From: Bacteroidota bacterium
GTDB taxonomy: Bacteria; Bacteroidota; Bacteroidia; Bacteroidales; Porphyromonadaceae
Direction: 5' to 3'
Assembly (NCBI GenBank): GCA_023388555.1
Contig: JAEWGA010000076.1
Span: forward strand, 1 to 12,288
DNA: 12,288 bases
The notes under the pieces were generated by a model. It did no database searches. It worked only from the letters and a program-made list of their open reading frames with translations, and was not told the DNA's origin. Both the position numbers and the translations under genes were made by a program. Of this stretch, positions 4,695 through 11,620 are shown in pieces; position 1 is the first letter of the stretch, and each line of letters begins with the position of its first letter.

Positions 4695-6854
4695 ATGGCG
4701 ACCTTAGAGAAAATTAGAAATCATGCCGTGATCCTTGTTATTGCGATCGGGCTTGCCCTCTTGGCCTTTTTGCTGGGCGACTTCTTGAACCATGGTAATA
4801 CCCTCTTTCAGGATGCTCGTACTAACGCAATTGTGGTAAACGGAGAAAAAGTAAAAATTCATGAGTACCAGGCAAGGGTAGACAAAGCGTTGGAGCAATA
4901 CCGCCAACAATATGGTGGTGGCTCGTTAAACGACCTCCAAACGAGTCAGCTCCGAAACCAGGTATATGCCCAAATTGTATCCGAAAAAATACTGGACGAA
5001 CAAACCGAAAAACTCGGCCTGACGGTATCGCCAGCCGAAACCTTCGACTTGGTTCAGGGCGACTTTGTTTCGCCTGTGCTACTACAGTCGCCCATGTTCG
5101 CCAACCCCGAAACCGGGCAATACGACAAGGTGGCCCTGCTAAACTTCCTGAAGTCCATAGACCCTAAACAAAGCTCCCAATACTCTCCCGAGCAACAAGC
5201 ACAAATGCAAGCCTACCGCGACATGTGGGTGACCACCGAGGCTACAATACGCGACTATAGGCTAAACGAAAAATACACTCAGCTAATAGCTAAAGCTGTT
5301 GCCGTAAATAAATTAGAAATTGCCGATGCCTTAAATGGCGCTACCGAAACAGCCAACTTGGCTTATGTGCCACAAAAGGCAATAGAGCTGCCGGACACTG
5401 TGGTTAAAGTGGACGACAAAGCTATTAAAGACTTTTACAACCAACACAAAGAACTTTTTAAAACAGAAGCAGGCCGTATTGTGGATGTTATATACACTAC
5501 TATACGCCCTTCGGCCGACGATGTAGAGGCTGCCCATAAGGATGTCCTCGACGCCGAAAAAGAACTGCGTGAAGGGCTGAACCCTGGAGAAGTAGTGGCC
5601 GAATACTCGGACCAAGAGTACATAGATGCTTATATGCCTTTGAACTTCTTCCGGAATGAACTGTTTGCTACCGACTTGGCGGACCAGCTCGCGGGTGCAG
5701 AGGTTGGATATGTTTCTCCCGTAACCCAGTCCAACAACACCTACCGGGTAGCTAAATTAGTAGACGTAAAAGTGGCACCCGACTCCCTTTTAGTGCGCCA
5801 TATAGTGCTACCCCCATCCAGCCAACCCGTTGCAGGTATTGCCAATGCCGACTCCTTGTTTAATATAGCTAAGGCAAACCCTGCCGACTTTGCTAACTTG
5901 GCAACAACTCACTCGTTGGATAAAAACACAGCAACCCGAGGTGGTGAAATTGGCTGGCTCACCGAGTATGCAGCCCAGCACTATATAGACAAAGATTTTG
6001 CCGCAAAACTCTTTGCCGCCCCCGTAGGAACTCCTGTACGCATCGACTCCCGCTACGGACACCATATCGTTTTAGTGGAAAAAGCTACAGCGCCAGTACG
6101 TAAATACTTGGTGGCTTATGTTACCAAAGCTGCAACACCCAGCAGCCAAACATATACCACTGTTTACAACGATATGAACAACTTCCTGGTTAGCCATAAA
6201 AACACCAATGGTATAGATACCGCTGCTATTGCCAAAGGCTACCAAGTGCTGCGCGACCAAGCTGTGTATGGTATGCAACCAGCCATAGCACCAGGGCTAA
6301 CCGCCAGTCGGGAACTGGTGAAGTGGGCTTTGGATAGCAAAATAGGTGCAGTGTCCGACATCAAAGAGTGCGACGATAAGTTTGCCTTCACCGTTGTGCG
6401 TAAGGAAATAGAAAAAGGCTATCTTCCCGTGGACGACGCGAAAGAACAAATATACCCTGTGGTGCTGAACCAAGCCAAGGTGGACTATATGTACAACCAA
6501 CTTAAAAATGCTAACCACGCCTCGTTGGAGAACTTTGCCCAAACTGTAAACCAGCATGTGGATACGCTTAAGTATGTTCAGTTCTCATCCAACCGAATTG
6601 AAAATATAGGGTTCGAGCCGGCCATTAATGCCGCTGCAGCCTATGCTCCACTTAACAAATTGGTACCAGTTAAAGGGTTGGCTACAGTCTACCTGGTGAA
6701 TGTTTTTGCCCGAGACAAAGAGGCTAACCTCCCTAACCAGGATGCCGTAAAGGCTTCGTTGGAAAATGAGCGTGCCAACCTTATCCGGATGTCGGCCCTG
6801 CAAGCGATAATTATGAAAGCCGATATAGAAGATAACCGCGCCCGATTCTATTAA
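4695..6854 (+). CDS. ppiD: Membrane-anchored peptidyl-prolyl isomerase (PpiD/SurA-like)
   Basis: A 719-aa periplasmic folding factor held by one N-terminal membrane helix (about residues 11-31). Outer-membrane and periplasmic proteins leaving the Sec translocon are its likely clients. Residues about 35-240 form the SurA/PpiD-type chaperone region. The clear parvulin domain is at about 363-465: it starts with SLLVRHIVLPPS, has GGEIGWLTEY in the middle and ends with RYGHHIVLVEKA, so the two conserved histidine positions of parvulins are present. The stretch before it (about 240-360, ending NTYRVAKLVDVK) and the one after it (about 466-590) look like degenerate parvulin copies without the RHI motif; this is inference. 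About 700 aa is usual for Bacteroidota homologues. It stands alone as a transcription unit, with a terminator on each side. Confidence 0.9.
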   Translation: MATLEKIRNHAVILVIAIGLALLAFLLGDFLNHGNTLFQDARTNAIVVNGEKVKIHEYQARVDKALEQYRQQYGGGSLNDLQTSQLRNQVYAQIVSEKILDEQTEKLGLTVSPAETFDLVQGDFVSPVLLQSPMFANPETGQYDKVALLNFLKSIDPKQSSQYSPEQQAQMQAYRDMWVTTEATIRDYRLNEKYTQLIAKAVAVNKLEIADALNGATETANLAYVPQKAIELPDTVVKVDDKAIKDFYNQHKELFKTEAGRIVDVIYTTIRPSADDVEAAHKDVLDAEKELREGLNPGEVVAEYSDQEYIDAYMPLNFFRNELFATDLADQLAGAEVGYVSPVTQSNNTYRVAKLVDVKVAPDSLLVRHIVLPPSSQPVAGIANADSLFNIAKANPADFANLATTHSLDKNTATRGGEIGWLTEYAAQHYIDKDFAAKLFAAPVGTPVRIDSRYGHHIVLVEKATAPVRKYLVAYVTKAATPSSQTYTTVYNDMNNFLVSHKNTNGIDTAAIAKGYQVLRDQAVYGMQPAIAPGLTASRELVKWALDSKIGAVSDIKECDDKFAFTVVRKEIEKGYLPVDDAKEQIYPVVLNQAKVDYMYNQLKNANHASLENFAQTVNQHVDTLKYVQFSSNRIENIGFEPAINAAAAYAPLNKLVPVKGLATVYLVNVFARDKEANLPNQDAVKASLENERANLIRMSALQAIIMKADIEDNRARFY

Positions 6855-6869
6855 TAATCCCCCAAATAA

Positions 6870-6895
6870 ACCCTCTGCTAAAACAGCCAGAGGGT
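6870..6895 (+). terminator. First hairpin after the isomerase gene
   Basis: ACCCTCTG (6870-6877) pairs with CAGAGGGT (6888-6895); an alternative register extends the stem with GCT/AGC and a bulged C. No T-run follows directly, so it may protect the 3' end or assist the second hairpin 11 bp downstream rather than terminate by itself. Confidence 0.5.
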
Positions 6896-6906
6896 AGGTT
6901 AAACTT

Positions 6907-6951
6907 AGCTGGTGTGCTTTCTTATTTAGGAAAGTGCACCAGCTTACTTTT
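6907..6951 (+). terminator. Intrinsic terminator of the isomerase gene
   Basis: A 15-bp stem pairs 6907-6921 (starting AGCTGGTG) with 6930-6944 (ending CACCAGCT), with two G-T pairs in the middle and an 8-nt loop. TTACTTTTAT follows. It lies about 50 bp past the stop codon and is the stronger of two tandem hairpins. Confidence 0.75.
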
Positions 6952-7003
6952 ATAACATACCAAAGCACTTTCTTCCCTAACCAAACATTGAAAGGGAATT
7001 TTT

Positions 7004-7011
7004 TATCTTTG
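7004..7011 (+). promoter_or_regulatory. Possible -7 box of the purA operon
   Basis: TATCTTTG fits TAnnTTTG. Transcription would start near 7016, giving a leader of about 70 nt that includes a run of eleven As (7039-7049). No TTTG stands at the usual -33 distance; an ATTG at 6987-6990 is too close (13 bp). Confidence 0.5.
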
Positions 7012-7084
7012 TACAAAAGGAACCGGGTACAAGCTGCCAAAAAAAAAAACTGTGCTGCGCTTGTACTACTAACATATGATGCGA

Positions 7085-8368
7085 ATGGAAAAAGTAGATG
7101 TACTATTGGGTCTTCAGTGGGGAGACGAAGGTAAAGGTAAAGTGGTGGACGTCTTAACTCCTCACTACGACTTGGTGGCTCGCTTTCAGGGCGGACCTAA
7201 TGCAGGGCATACCCTGGAGTTCGACAATAAAAAATATGTGCTACGCTCCATTCCATCGGGCATCTTTCAGGGAGGAAAGTACAATGTAATAGGAAATGGA
7301 GTGGTGCTGGACCCCCTGCTGTTTAGGGAAGAAGCCGAAGCTTTGGCTCAGAGCGGTATCGACCTTAGAGAACGGTTGCTGATATCCAAAAAAGCACACC
7401 TCATACTGCCAACGCACCGCCTGCTGGATGCTGCCTATGAAGCCCGTAAAGGCGACGCTAAAATTGGTACAACAGGGAAAGGTATAGGACCTACTTATAC
7501 CGATAAAGTGAGCCGAAACGGCCTACGGGTAGGGGATGTTTTGCTGGACTTCCAAGCCAAATATGCCAAAGCCAAACAGCACCATGTGCAGCTGCTGCAA
7601 GATATGGGGATGTTAACCGATTTTTCGGACTTGGAGCAGCGTTGGCTCGAAGCTATCGACTACCTGCGCCAGTACCAACTAATAGATAGCGAGTACTACA
7701 TAAACAAGGCGCTGGACGAGCAGAAAAAAGTACTTGCCGAAGGCGCCCAAGGTTCTTTGCTGGACTTGGACTTCGGCTCCTATCCGTTTGTAACCTCCTC
7801 CAACACAATATCGGCGGGCTGTTGCACTGGGTTGGGAGTAGCACCCTTAAGGATAGGTCGCGTATTTGGTATTTTCAAAGCCTACTGTACACGTGTGGGT
7901 GCTGGCCCTTTCCCTACCGAACTGCATGATGAAATAGGTGAAGAAATAGGCAGAAAAGGGGCCGAGTTTGGCGCTGTTACAGGGCGCAAAAGGCGTTGCG
8001 GATGGCTGGACTTGGTGGCTCTTAAATACACCGTGATGCTAAATGGCGTTACGGACCTTATCATGATGAAAAGCGATGTGCTGAGTAACTTGGACGAAAT
8101 AAAGGTGTGTACCCACTATGAACTCAATGGAGAGCTTACCCAGCAAGTCCCTTACGAAATGACGCCAGAGGTGAAGCCCATTTACAAAACCTTTGAAGGC
8201 TGGCATGAGGATATGACGCATTACACCCAAGAGAGTGACTTTAGTGCCAACTTCATCTCTTACGTTACCTTTATAGAAGAGTATTTGGGAGTGCCCGTAA
8301 GGATACTCTCGGTAGGGCCGGACCGTGCACAAACCATTGTACGCAAAGGCTGGAATATGAATAGCTAA
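7085..8368 (+). CDS. purA: Adenylosuccinate synthetase
   Basis: Cytoplasmic enzyme joining IMP and aspartate with GTP to form adenylosuccinate, the first committed step from IMP to AMP. With this start it has 427 aa, the normal size. Motifs in order: QWGDEGKGK near the N-terminus (P-loop-like, catalytic Asp 14), GGPNAGHT (catalytic His 42), IGTTGKGIGPTYTDKVSR for IMP binding, LAEGAQGSLLD, GAVTGRKRRCGWLD, and the C-terminal SVGPDRAQTI for guanine recognition. All key residues are in place. Two in-frame ATGs at 7076 and 7079 would add three residues; 7085 gives MEKVDVLLG, which fits the usual Bacteroidota N-terminus. A YugP-like peptidase gene begins 28 bp downstream and is probably co-transcribed. 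Confidence 0.97.
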   Translation: MEKVDVLLGLQWGDEGKGKVVDVLTPHYDLVARFQGGPNAGHTLEFDNKKYVLRSIPSGIFQGGKYNVIGNGVVLDPLLFREEAEALAQSGIDLRERLLISKKAHLILPTHRLLDAAYEARKGDAKIGTTGKGIGPTYTDKVSRNGLRVGDVLLDFQAKYAKAKQHHVQLLQDMGMLTDFSDLEQRWLEAIDYLRQYQLIDSEYYINKALDEQKKVLAEGAQGSLLDLDFGSYPFVTSSNTISAGCCTGLGVAPLRIGRVFGIFKAYCTRVGAGPFPTELHDEIGEEIGRKGAEFGAVTGRKRRCGWLDLVALKYTVMLNGVTDLIMMKSDVLSNLDEIKVCTHYELNGELTQQVPYEMTPEVKPIYKTFEGWHEDMTHYTQESDFSANFISYVTFIEEYLGVPVRILSVGPDRAQTIVRKGWNMNS

Positions 8369-8396
8369 CACAACTGTTTAATATCACCAATAAGTT

Positions 8397-9107
8397 ATGA
8401 CTCCATTTTTTTACTCTATGGGGCTTTCTACAGGGCTTTTTTACCTTTTTATGTTTGGTGTTATGATTTTAGGAGCAATAGTTTCCTGGAGACTTAATGC
8501 CAAAGTGAAAAAGTATAGCAGAATTCCGCTTAGGAGCGGCTTAACAGGTAAAGAAGTGGCCGCTAAAATGCTTGCCGACAATGGTATACATGATGTGCGA
8601 ATTATTTCTACTGCCGGGCGTTTAACGGACCACTACAACCCGCAAGATAAAACCATTAACCTAAGCGAGGCTGTTTACAACTCCAACAGTGTGGCCGCTG
8701 CCGCTATTGCAGCCCACGAAACAGGCCATGCATTGCAACATGCACAAGGGTATGCGCCGTTACGTATGCGTTCTGCTCTTGTACCTGCCGTTCAGTTCTC
8801 TTCCAGTATTGTACAGTGGGTGTTGCTGGCTGGTATTGTTATGGTACAAACATTTCCGCACCTGCTTCTGGCTGGAATAATACTTTTTGCCGTTACCACA
8901 CTGTTTAGCTTCGTTACCCTGCCAGTAGAGGTTAATGCCAGTGCCCGCGCTTTGGCATGGTTGCGCACCGCTGGCGTTACAACCCCCGAACAACAACCCC
9001 AAGCCTTCGATGCCCTTAAAACCGCAGCCTATACCTACGTTATTGCCGCATTAGGCTCGTTGGTTACCTTGCTGTATTACATAAGTATATTTGCTCGGAG
9101 AGATTAA
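8397..9107 (+). CDS. YugP-like membrane zinc metallopeptidase
   Basis: A 236-aa integral membrane protein of the neutral zinc metallopeptidase family PF04298 (B. subtilis YugP type). The zinc site is visible: HETGH at 107-111 (H107 and H111 as ligands, E108 catalytic) and E178 in LPVEVNASARAL as the likely third ligand. Membrane segments lie at about 10-31, 134-150, 154-175 and 210-231; the HExxH stretch follows a soluble domain. Family substrates are not well known, so only the fold and likely peptidase activity can be stated. It starts 28 bp after purA with no terminator between them, so it probably shares the purA transcript, an arrangement that says little about its job. Confidence 0.9.
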   Translation: MTPFFYSMGLSTGLFYLFMFGVMILGAIVSWRLNAKVKKYSRIPLRSGLTGKEVAAKMLADNGIHDVRIISTAGRLTDHYNPQDKTINLSEAVYNSNSVAAAAIAAHETGHALQHAQGYAPLRMRSALVPAVQFSSSIVQWVLLAGIVMVQTFPHLLLAGIILFAVTTLFSFVTLPVEVNASARALAWLRTAGVTTPEQQPQAFDALKTAAYTYVIAALGSLVTLLYYISIFARRD

Positions 9108-9165
9108 TTACGCAACTTCCCGACAAAAAAAAGAGCCACAATGCGCCCCATTACGAAAAATAGTG

Positions 9166-9173
9166 TACATTTG
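9166..9173 (+). promoter_or_regulatory. Possible -7 box of tonB
   Basis: TACATTTG fits TAnnTTTG and lies 53 bp before the tonB ATG, in the 119-bp gap after the peptidase gene. No TTTG is seen at the -33 distance. Transcription would start near 9178. Confidence 0.5.
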
Positions 9174-9226
9174 TGGAGTACCTAAATCTTTGGAATAAGT
9201 AGAGAAACAACATAAGCAATAGGATT

Positions 9227-9922
9227 ATGGAAATAAAAAAATCACCAAAGGCGGACCTGGAACGTAACAAAGGCCTTTATTTCTTGATGGGGTTAGTGCT
9301 TGCATTAGCCTGCGTCTTTGCCGCTTTCGAGTGGGGAAACCAAGAGATTACCATAAAGGAACTCGCCGATAACACCGTGATAGAAGAGGTAGAGGACATT
9401 GAGGTTACACCCCCCGATGAAAATACCCCTCCGCCTCCTCCACCTCCTGCCCCAGCTATAGTTGAAGAAATAGTTGAGGTAGAAGACGACGTGAAGGTGG
9501 ATGATATTGAAATTTTATCGGCCGATGACGATGAAAATAAAAAGCAGGTAACCTTCGCCCCCCCTTCTGCAGGTGATGGCCGTGCCGAGGAGTCGGTGGA
9601 TGATAACCAAATCTTCGACTTCTTGGAGGAGATGCCCGAATTCCCTGGCGGAGAAGCTGCCATGATGAAGTGGCTTGGAGAACATATTAACTACCCCGCT
9701 ATTGCTCAAGAAAACAATATTCAAGGGCGTGTAATGGTTGGGTTCGTGGTGGAACGCGACGGATCGGTGTCCGATGTTAAAATCCTGCGTGGTGTGGACC
9801 CCTCGCTGGATAAAGAGGCCACCCGCGTGGTGAAATCCATGCCAAAGTGGAAGCCTGGTATGCAAACAGGTAAGCCCGTGCGTTGCCGCTTTACAATACC
9901 TGTAAGTTTCCGTCTCCGATAA
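9227..9922 (+). CDS. tonB: TonB family energy transducer
   Basis: A 231-aa inner-membrane protein that passes proton-motive force from ExbB/ExbD to TonB-dependent outer-membrane receptors. Residues about 17-35 are the membrane anchor. A proline-rich stretch (61-76, with ten prolines in a row broken only once) starts the periplasmic linker, followed by an acidic stretch (about 80-103). The TonB C-terminal domain covers about 140-231: FPGGEAAM, NYPAIAQEN, QGRVMVGFVVERDGSV, the PKWKPG motif and the final PVSFRL, as in other Bacteroidota TonB proteins. No exbB/exbD or receptor gene is adjacent, so its partner is unknown. It has its own promoter box and a strong terminator after it, so it is probably a single-gene unit. 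Confidence 0.93.
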   Translation: MEIKKSPKADLERNKGLYFLMGLVLALACVFAAFEWGNQEITIKELADNTVIEEVEDIEVTPPDENTPPPPPPPAPAIVEEIVEVEDDVKVDDIEILSADDDENKKQVTFAPPSAGDGRAEESVDDNQIFDFLEEMPEFPGGEAAMMKWLGEHINYPAIAQENNIQGRVMVGFVVERDGSVSDVKILRGVDPSLDKEATRVVKSMPKWKPGMQTGKPVRCRFTIPVSFRLR

Positions 9923-9995
9923 TAGTTGTGCCCTATATGCCTTATCCCCTCTTTTGTGGGTGCGGCATGGTGTAAAGGCTAACAGATAGTAAAAT

Positions 9996-10040
9996 AAAGA
10001 GTCATCGCTCTCGCTCCAGAGGGCAATGACTCTTTGTTAT
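9996..10040 (+). terminator. Intrinsic terminator after tonB
   Basis: AAAGAGTCAT (9996-10005) pairs perfectly with ATGACTCTTT (10026-10035). After one C-A mismatch, six more pairs follow (10007-10012 with 10019-10024) around a 6-nt loop. Both outer flanks are A/T-rich (TTTGTTAT downstream), so it could act in both directions, but no minus-strand gene is near. Confidence 0.75.
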
Positions 10041-10111
10041 CTATACACAGAATATAGGGGTGAAAAACGCTTCTTAACCATATCCCCGTATTATAACTCA
10101 TAAGAAACCTG

Positions 10112-11362
10112 ATGAAAAGTACAACACGATACATGCTGCTTGCGCTAATTATGTGTTACTGGTTCATGATATCTTTCATGACGAATATATTAGCGCCACT
10201 TATCCCCGATATCATAAATAACTTCCAGCTAAAGGAGTTGCTGTTGGCAGGCTTTTTACCCTCCTCATTTTTTGTTGCCTACGCCGTGATGTCCATCCCA
10301 GCCGGTATGATGGTGGACCGCTTTGGCGAAAAGGCGGTACTGCTATGTGGCTTTGGGTTGCCCTTGCTGGGGTCCTTCCTTTTTGCCAGCATGGCAGGCT
10401 ACGCCATGCTGTTGGCCTCTTCCTTCATTATAGGTTTAGGAGTGGCTATGCTGCAAACGGTAATGAACCCCCTGCAACGACGGGTAGGCGGCGAGCGCAA
10501 CTATGCTTTTGTGGCACAAATGGGGCAGTTTGTTTTTGGTATAGGATCGTTGTGTACCCCTTTGGTGTACCGCTTTGTGCTTACCCATGTGGCAAAGGAG
10601 CAGGGGGGGCAGGAAAATCCCATAATACGCCTATTGGATGCACTTACCCCACCAACCTTGCCATGGGTTAGTGTGTATTGGATTTTTGTGATACTCCTTT
10701 CGTTAATGATTTTGAGTGTCCTCCTCACCCGTTTTCCCAAGGTGCAGGCCGAAGGAAGCTCCCCTGTGGCAGGGAAAACGTACCTGCACCTTTTTTCACG
10801 CCCTTTGGTGTGGATGTATTTCTTTGGCATTTTCTCTTACGTGGCCACCGAGCAAGGGGTGACCAATTTTATGGGAACATTCCTGGAAAAATACCATGGA
10901 GTGCCAGCACAAACCGAGGGTACTGCAATACTTCACTACTACTGGATTACTATGGTTGTAGGGTGCGGGGTTGGTATGCTGTTGCTTAAGTTGGTAGATG
11001 GTAAGTATATCCTGCGTGCCGCAGCCCTATTAGGTATTGTGGCTTTAGCTTTAGCATTGTGGGGAAGTGTAGAGGTGGCTAAGGTGGCTTTTGTTTCCAT
11101 TGGCTTCTGCTTGTCCGTAATGTTCTCCTTGGTGTTCTCGTTAGCCCTCAATAGCTTTGAGGACCACCATGGTGCTTTGGCCGGAGTACTGTGTACCGGA
11201 ATGGCTGGAGGGGCTGTTGGCCCTACATTGGTTAGTGCCCTTTCGGACCTTACCGGCGATATGAATATAGGGATGTCCTTGCTATTTATTACCTTGGCAT
11301 ACATCTGTTTTATAGGCTTTAAGGCTCGCCCTATTGTTACCAATAAACGTATAGGAGAATAA
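10112..11362 (+). CDS. MFS sugar permease, FHS (FucP-like) family
   Basis: A 416-aa inner-membrane protein with about twelve hydrophobic helices in two halves, probably a sugar/proton symporter. The major facilitator loop motif is at about 65-74 (GMMVDRFGEK). The FHS family signature is seen in VMNPLQRRVGG (117-127; the Asn-Pro pair is typical), and in ATEQGVTNFMGTFL (245-258), which corresponds to the conserved Glu-containing helix of fucose and glucose/galactose permeases. The central loop at about 158-184 is longer than usual. The substrate cannot be named; fucose, glucose, galactose or a related sugar are all possible. No sugar-metabolism gene lies next to it. Its promoter was not recognised; a terminator lies about 70 bp upstream of its start. 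Confidence 0.88.
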   Translation: MKSTTRYMLLALIMCYWFMISFMTNILAPLIPDIINNFQLKELLLAGFLPSSFFVAYAVMSIPAGMMVDRFGEKAVLLCGFGLPLLGSFLFASMAGYAMLLASSFIIGLGVAMLQTVMNPLQRRVGGERNYAFVAQMGQFVFGIGSLCTPLVYRFVLTHVAKEQGGQENPIIRLLDALTPPTLPWVSVYWIFVILLSLMILSVLLTRFPKVQAEGSSPVAGKTYLHLFSRPLVWMYFFGIFSYVATEQGVTNFMGTFLEKYHGVPAQTEGTAILHYYWITMVVGCGVGMLLLKLVDGKYILRAAALLGIVALALALWGSVEVAKVAFVSIGFCLSVMFSLVFSLALNSFEDHHGALAGVLCTGMAGGAVGPTLVSALSDLTGDMNIGMSLLFITLAYICFIGFKARPIVTNKRIGE

Positions 11363-11380
11363 ACGATATACCCCCCTTCC

Positions 11381-11432
11381 CCCCCCCAGGTTGTGGTTGG
11401 TCTATAAGTGGCACAACCACCGCCTGAGGGGG
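11381..11432 (+). terminator. Large hairpin after the permease gene, possible terminator
   Basis: An outer stem pairs 11381-11390 (C-run then AGG) with 11423-11432 (CCTGA then G-run), with one mismatch. An inner stem pairs GTGGTTG (11393-11399) with CAACCAC (11414-11420). The loop is 14 nt. No T-run follows (TAAGCAATAC), so it is either a weak terminator, a 3'-end protector or part of the control region of the next gene. Confidence 0.5.
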
Positions 11433-11460
11433 TAAGCAATACTACTATTAGGAAAAAGTA

Positions 11461-11468
11461 TATCTTTG
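11461..11468 (+). promoter_or_regulatory. Possible -7 box of the lipoprotein gene
   Basis: TATCTTTG fits TAnnTTTG. Transcription would start at about 11473-11475, immediately before the first base of the structured leader, and give an untranslated leader of about 147 nt. No TTTG is at the expected -33 distance; an activator or weak basal activity is possible. Confidence 0.55.
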
Positions 11469-11475
11469 TACCCAG

Positions 11476-11570
11476 AGCGTGAGGAGAACAAAGCCCCCTA
11501 ACATAAGGGGAGACTTTGATGTTTGACTTCTCTGGTTGAAGACCTTACTGACCACACACCTCCTTACGCT
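11476..11570 (+). promoter_or_regulatory. Structured 5' leader of the lipoprotein mRNA
   Basis: An 11-bp closing helix pairs AGCGTGAGGAG (11476-11486) with CTCCTTACGCT (11560-11570), with one G-T pair. Inside it are two hairpins. The first pairs CAAAG (11489-11493) with CTTTG (11514-11518) and CCCCT (11495-11499) with AGGGG (11506-11510). The second pairs CTTC (11527-11530) with GAAG (11538-11541) around a 7-nt loop. This gives a three-way-junction shape beginning at the predicted 5' end of the transcript. It does not match the conserved boxes of TPP or cobalamin riboswitches. No T-run follows the closing helix, so control by termination is unlikely; stability or translation control is possible. 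Confidence 0.5.
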
Positions 11571-11620
11571 GTATGTAATATAAATTGGGTAATACTCAAC
11601 TAAACTAAACACCAAACAGT

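Noticed and set aside
9277..9663. 128-codon minus-strand frame opposite tonB
   Set aside because: It is a shadow: its serine- and glycine-rich product is the reverse reading of the acidic and proline-rich TonB linker.
11470..11620. Cobalamin riboswitch before the BtuG-like lipoprotein
   Set aside because: The conserved GCCACTG B12 box and the GGTG-type upstream motifs are missing, so the leader was described only as a structured RNA.
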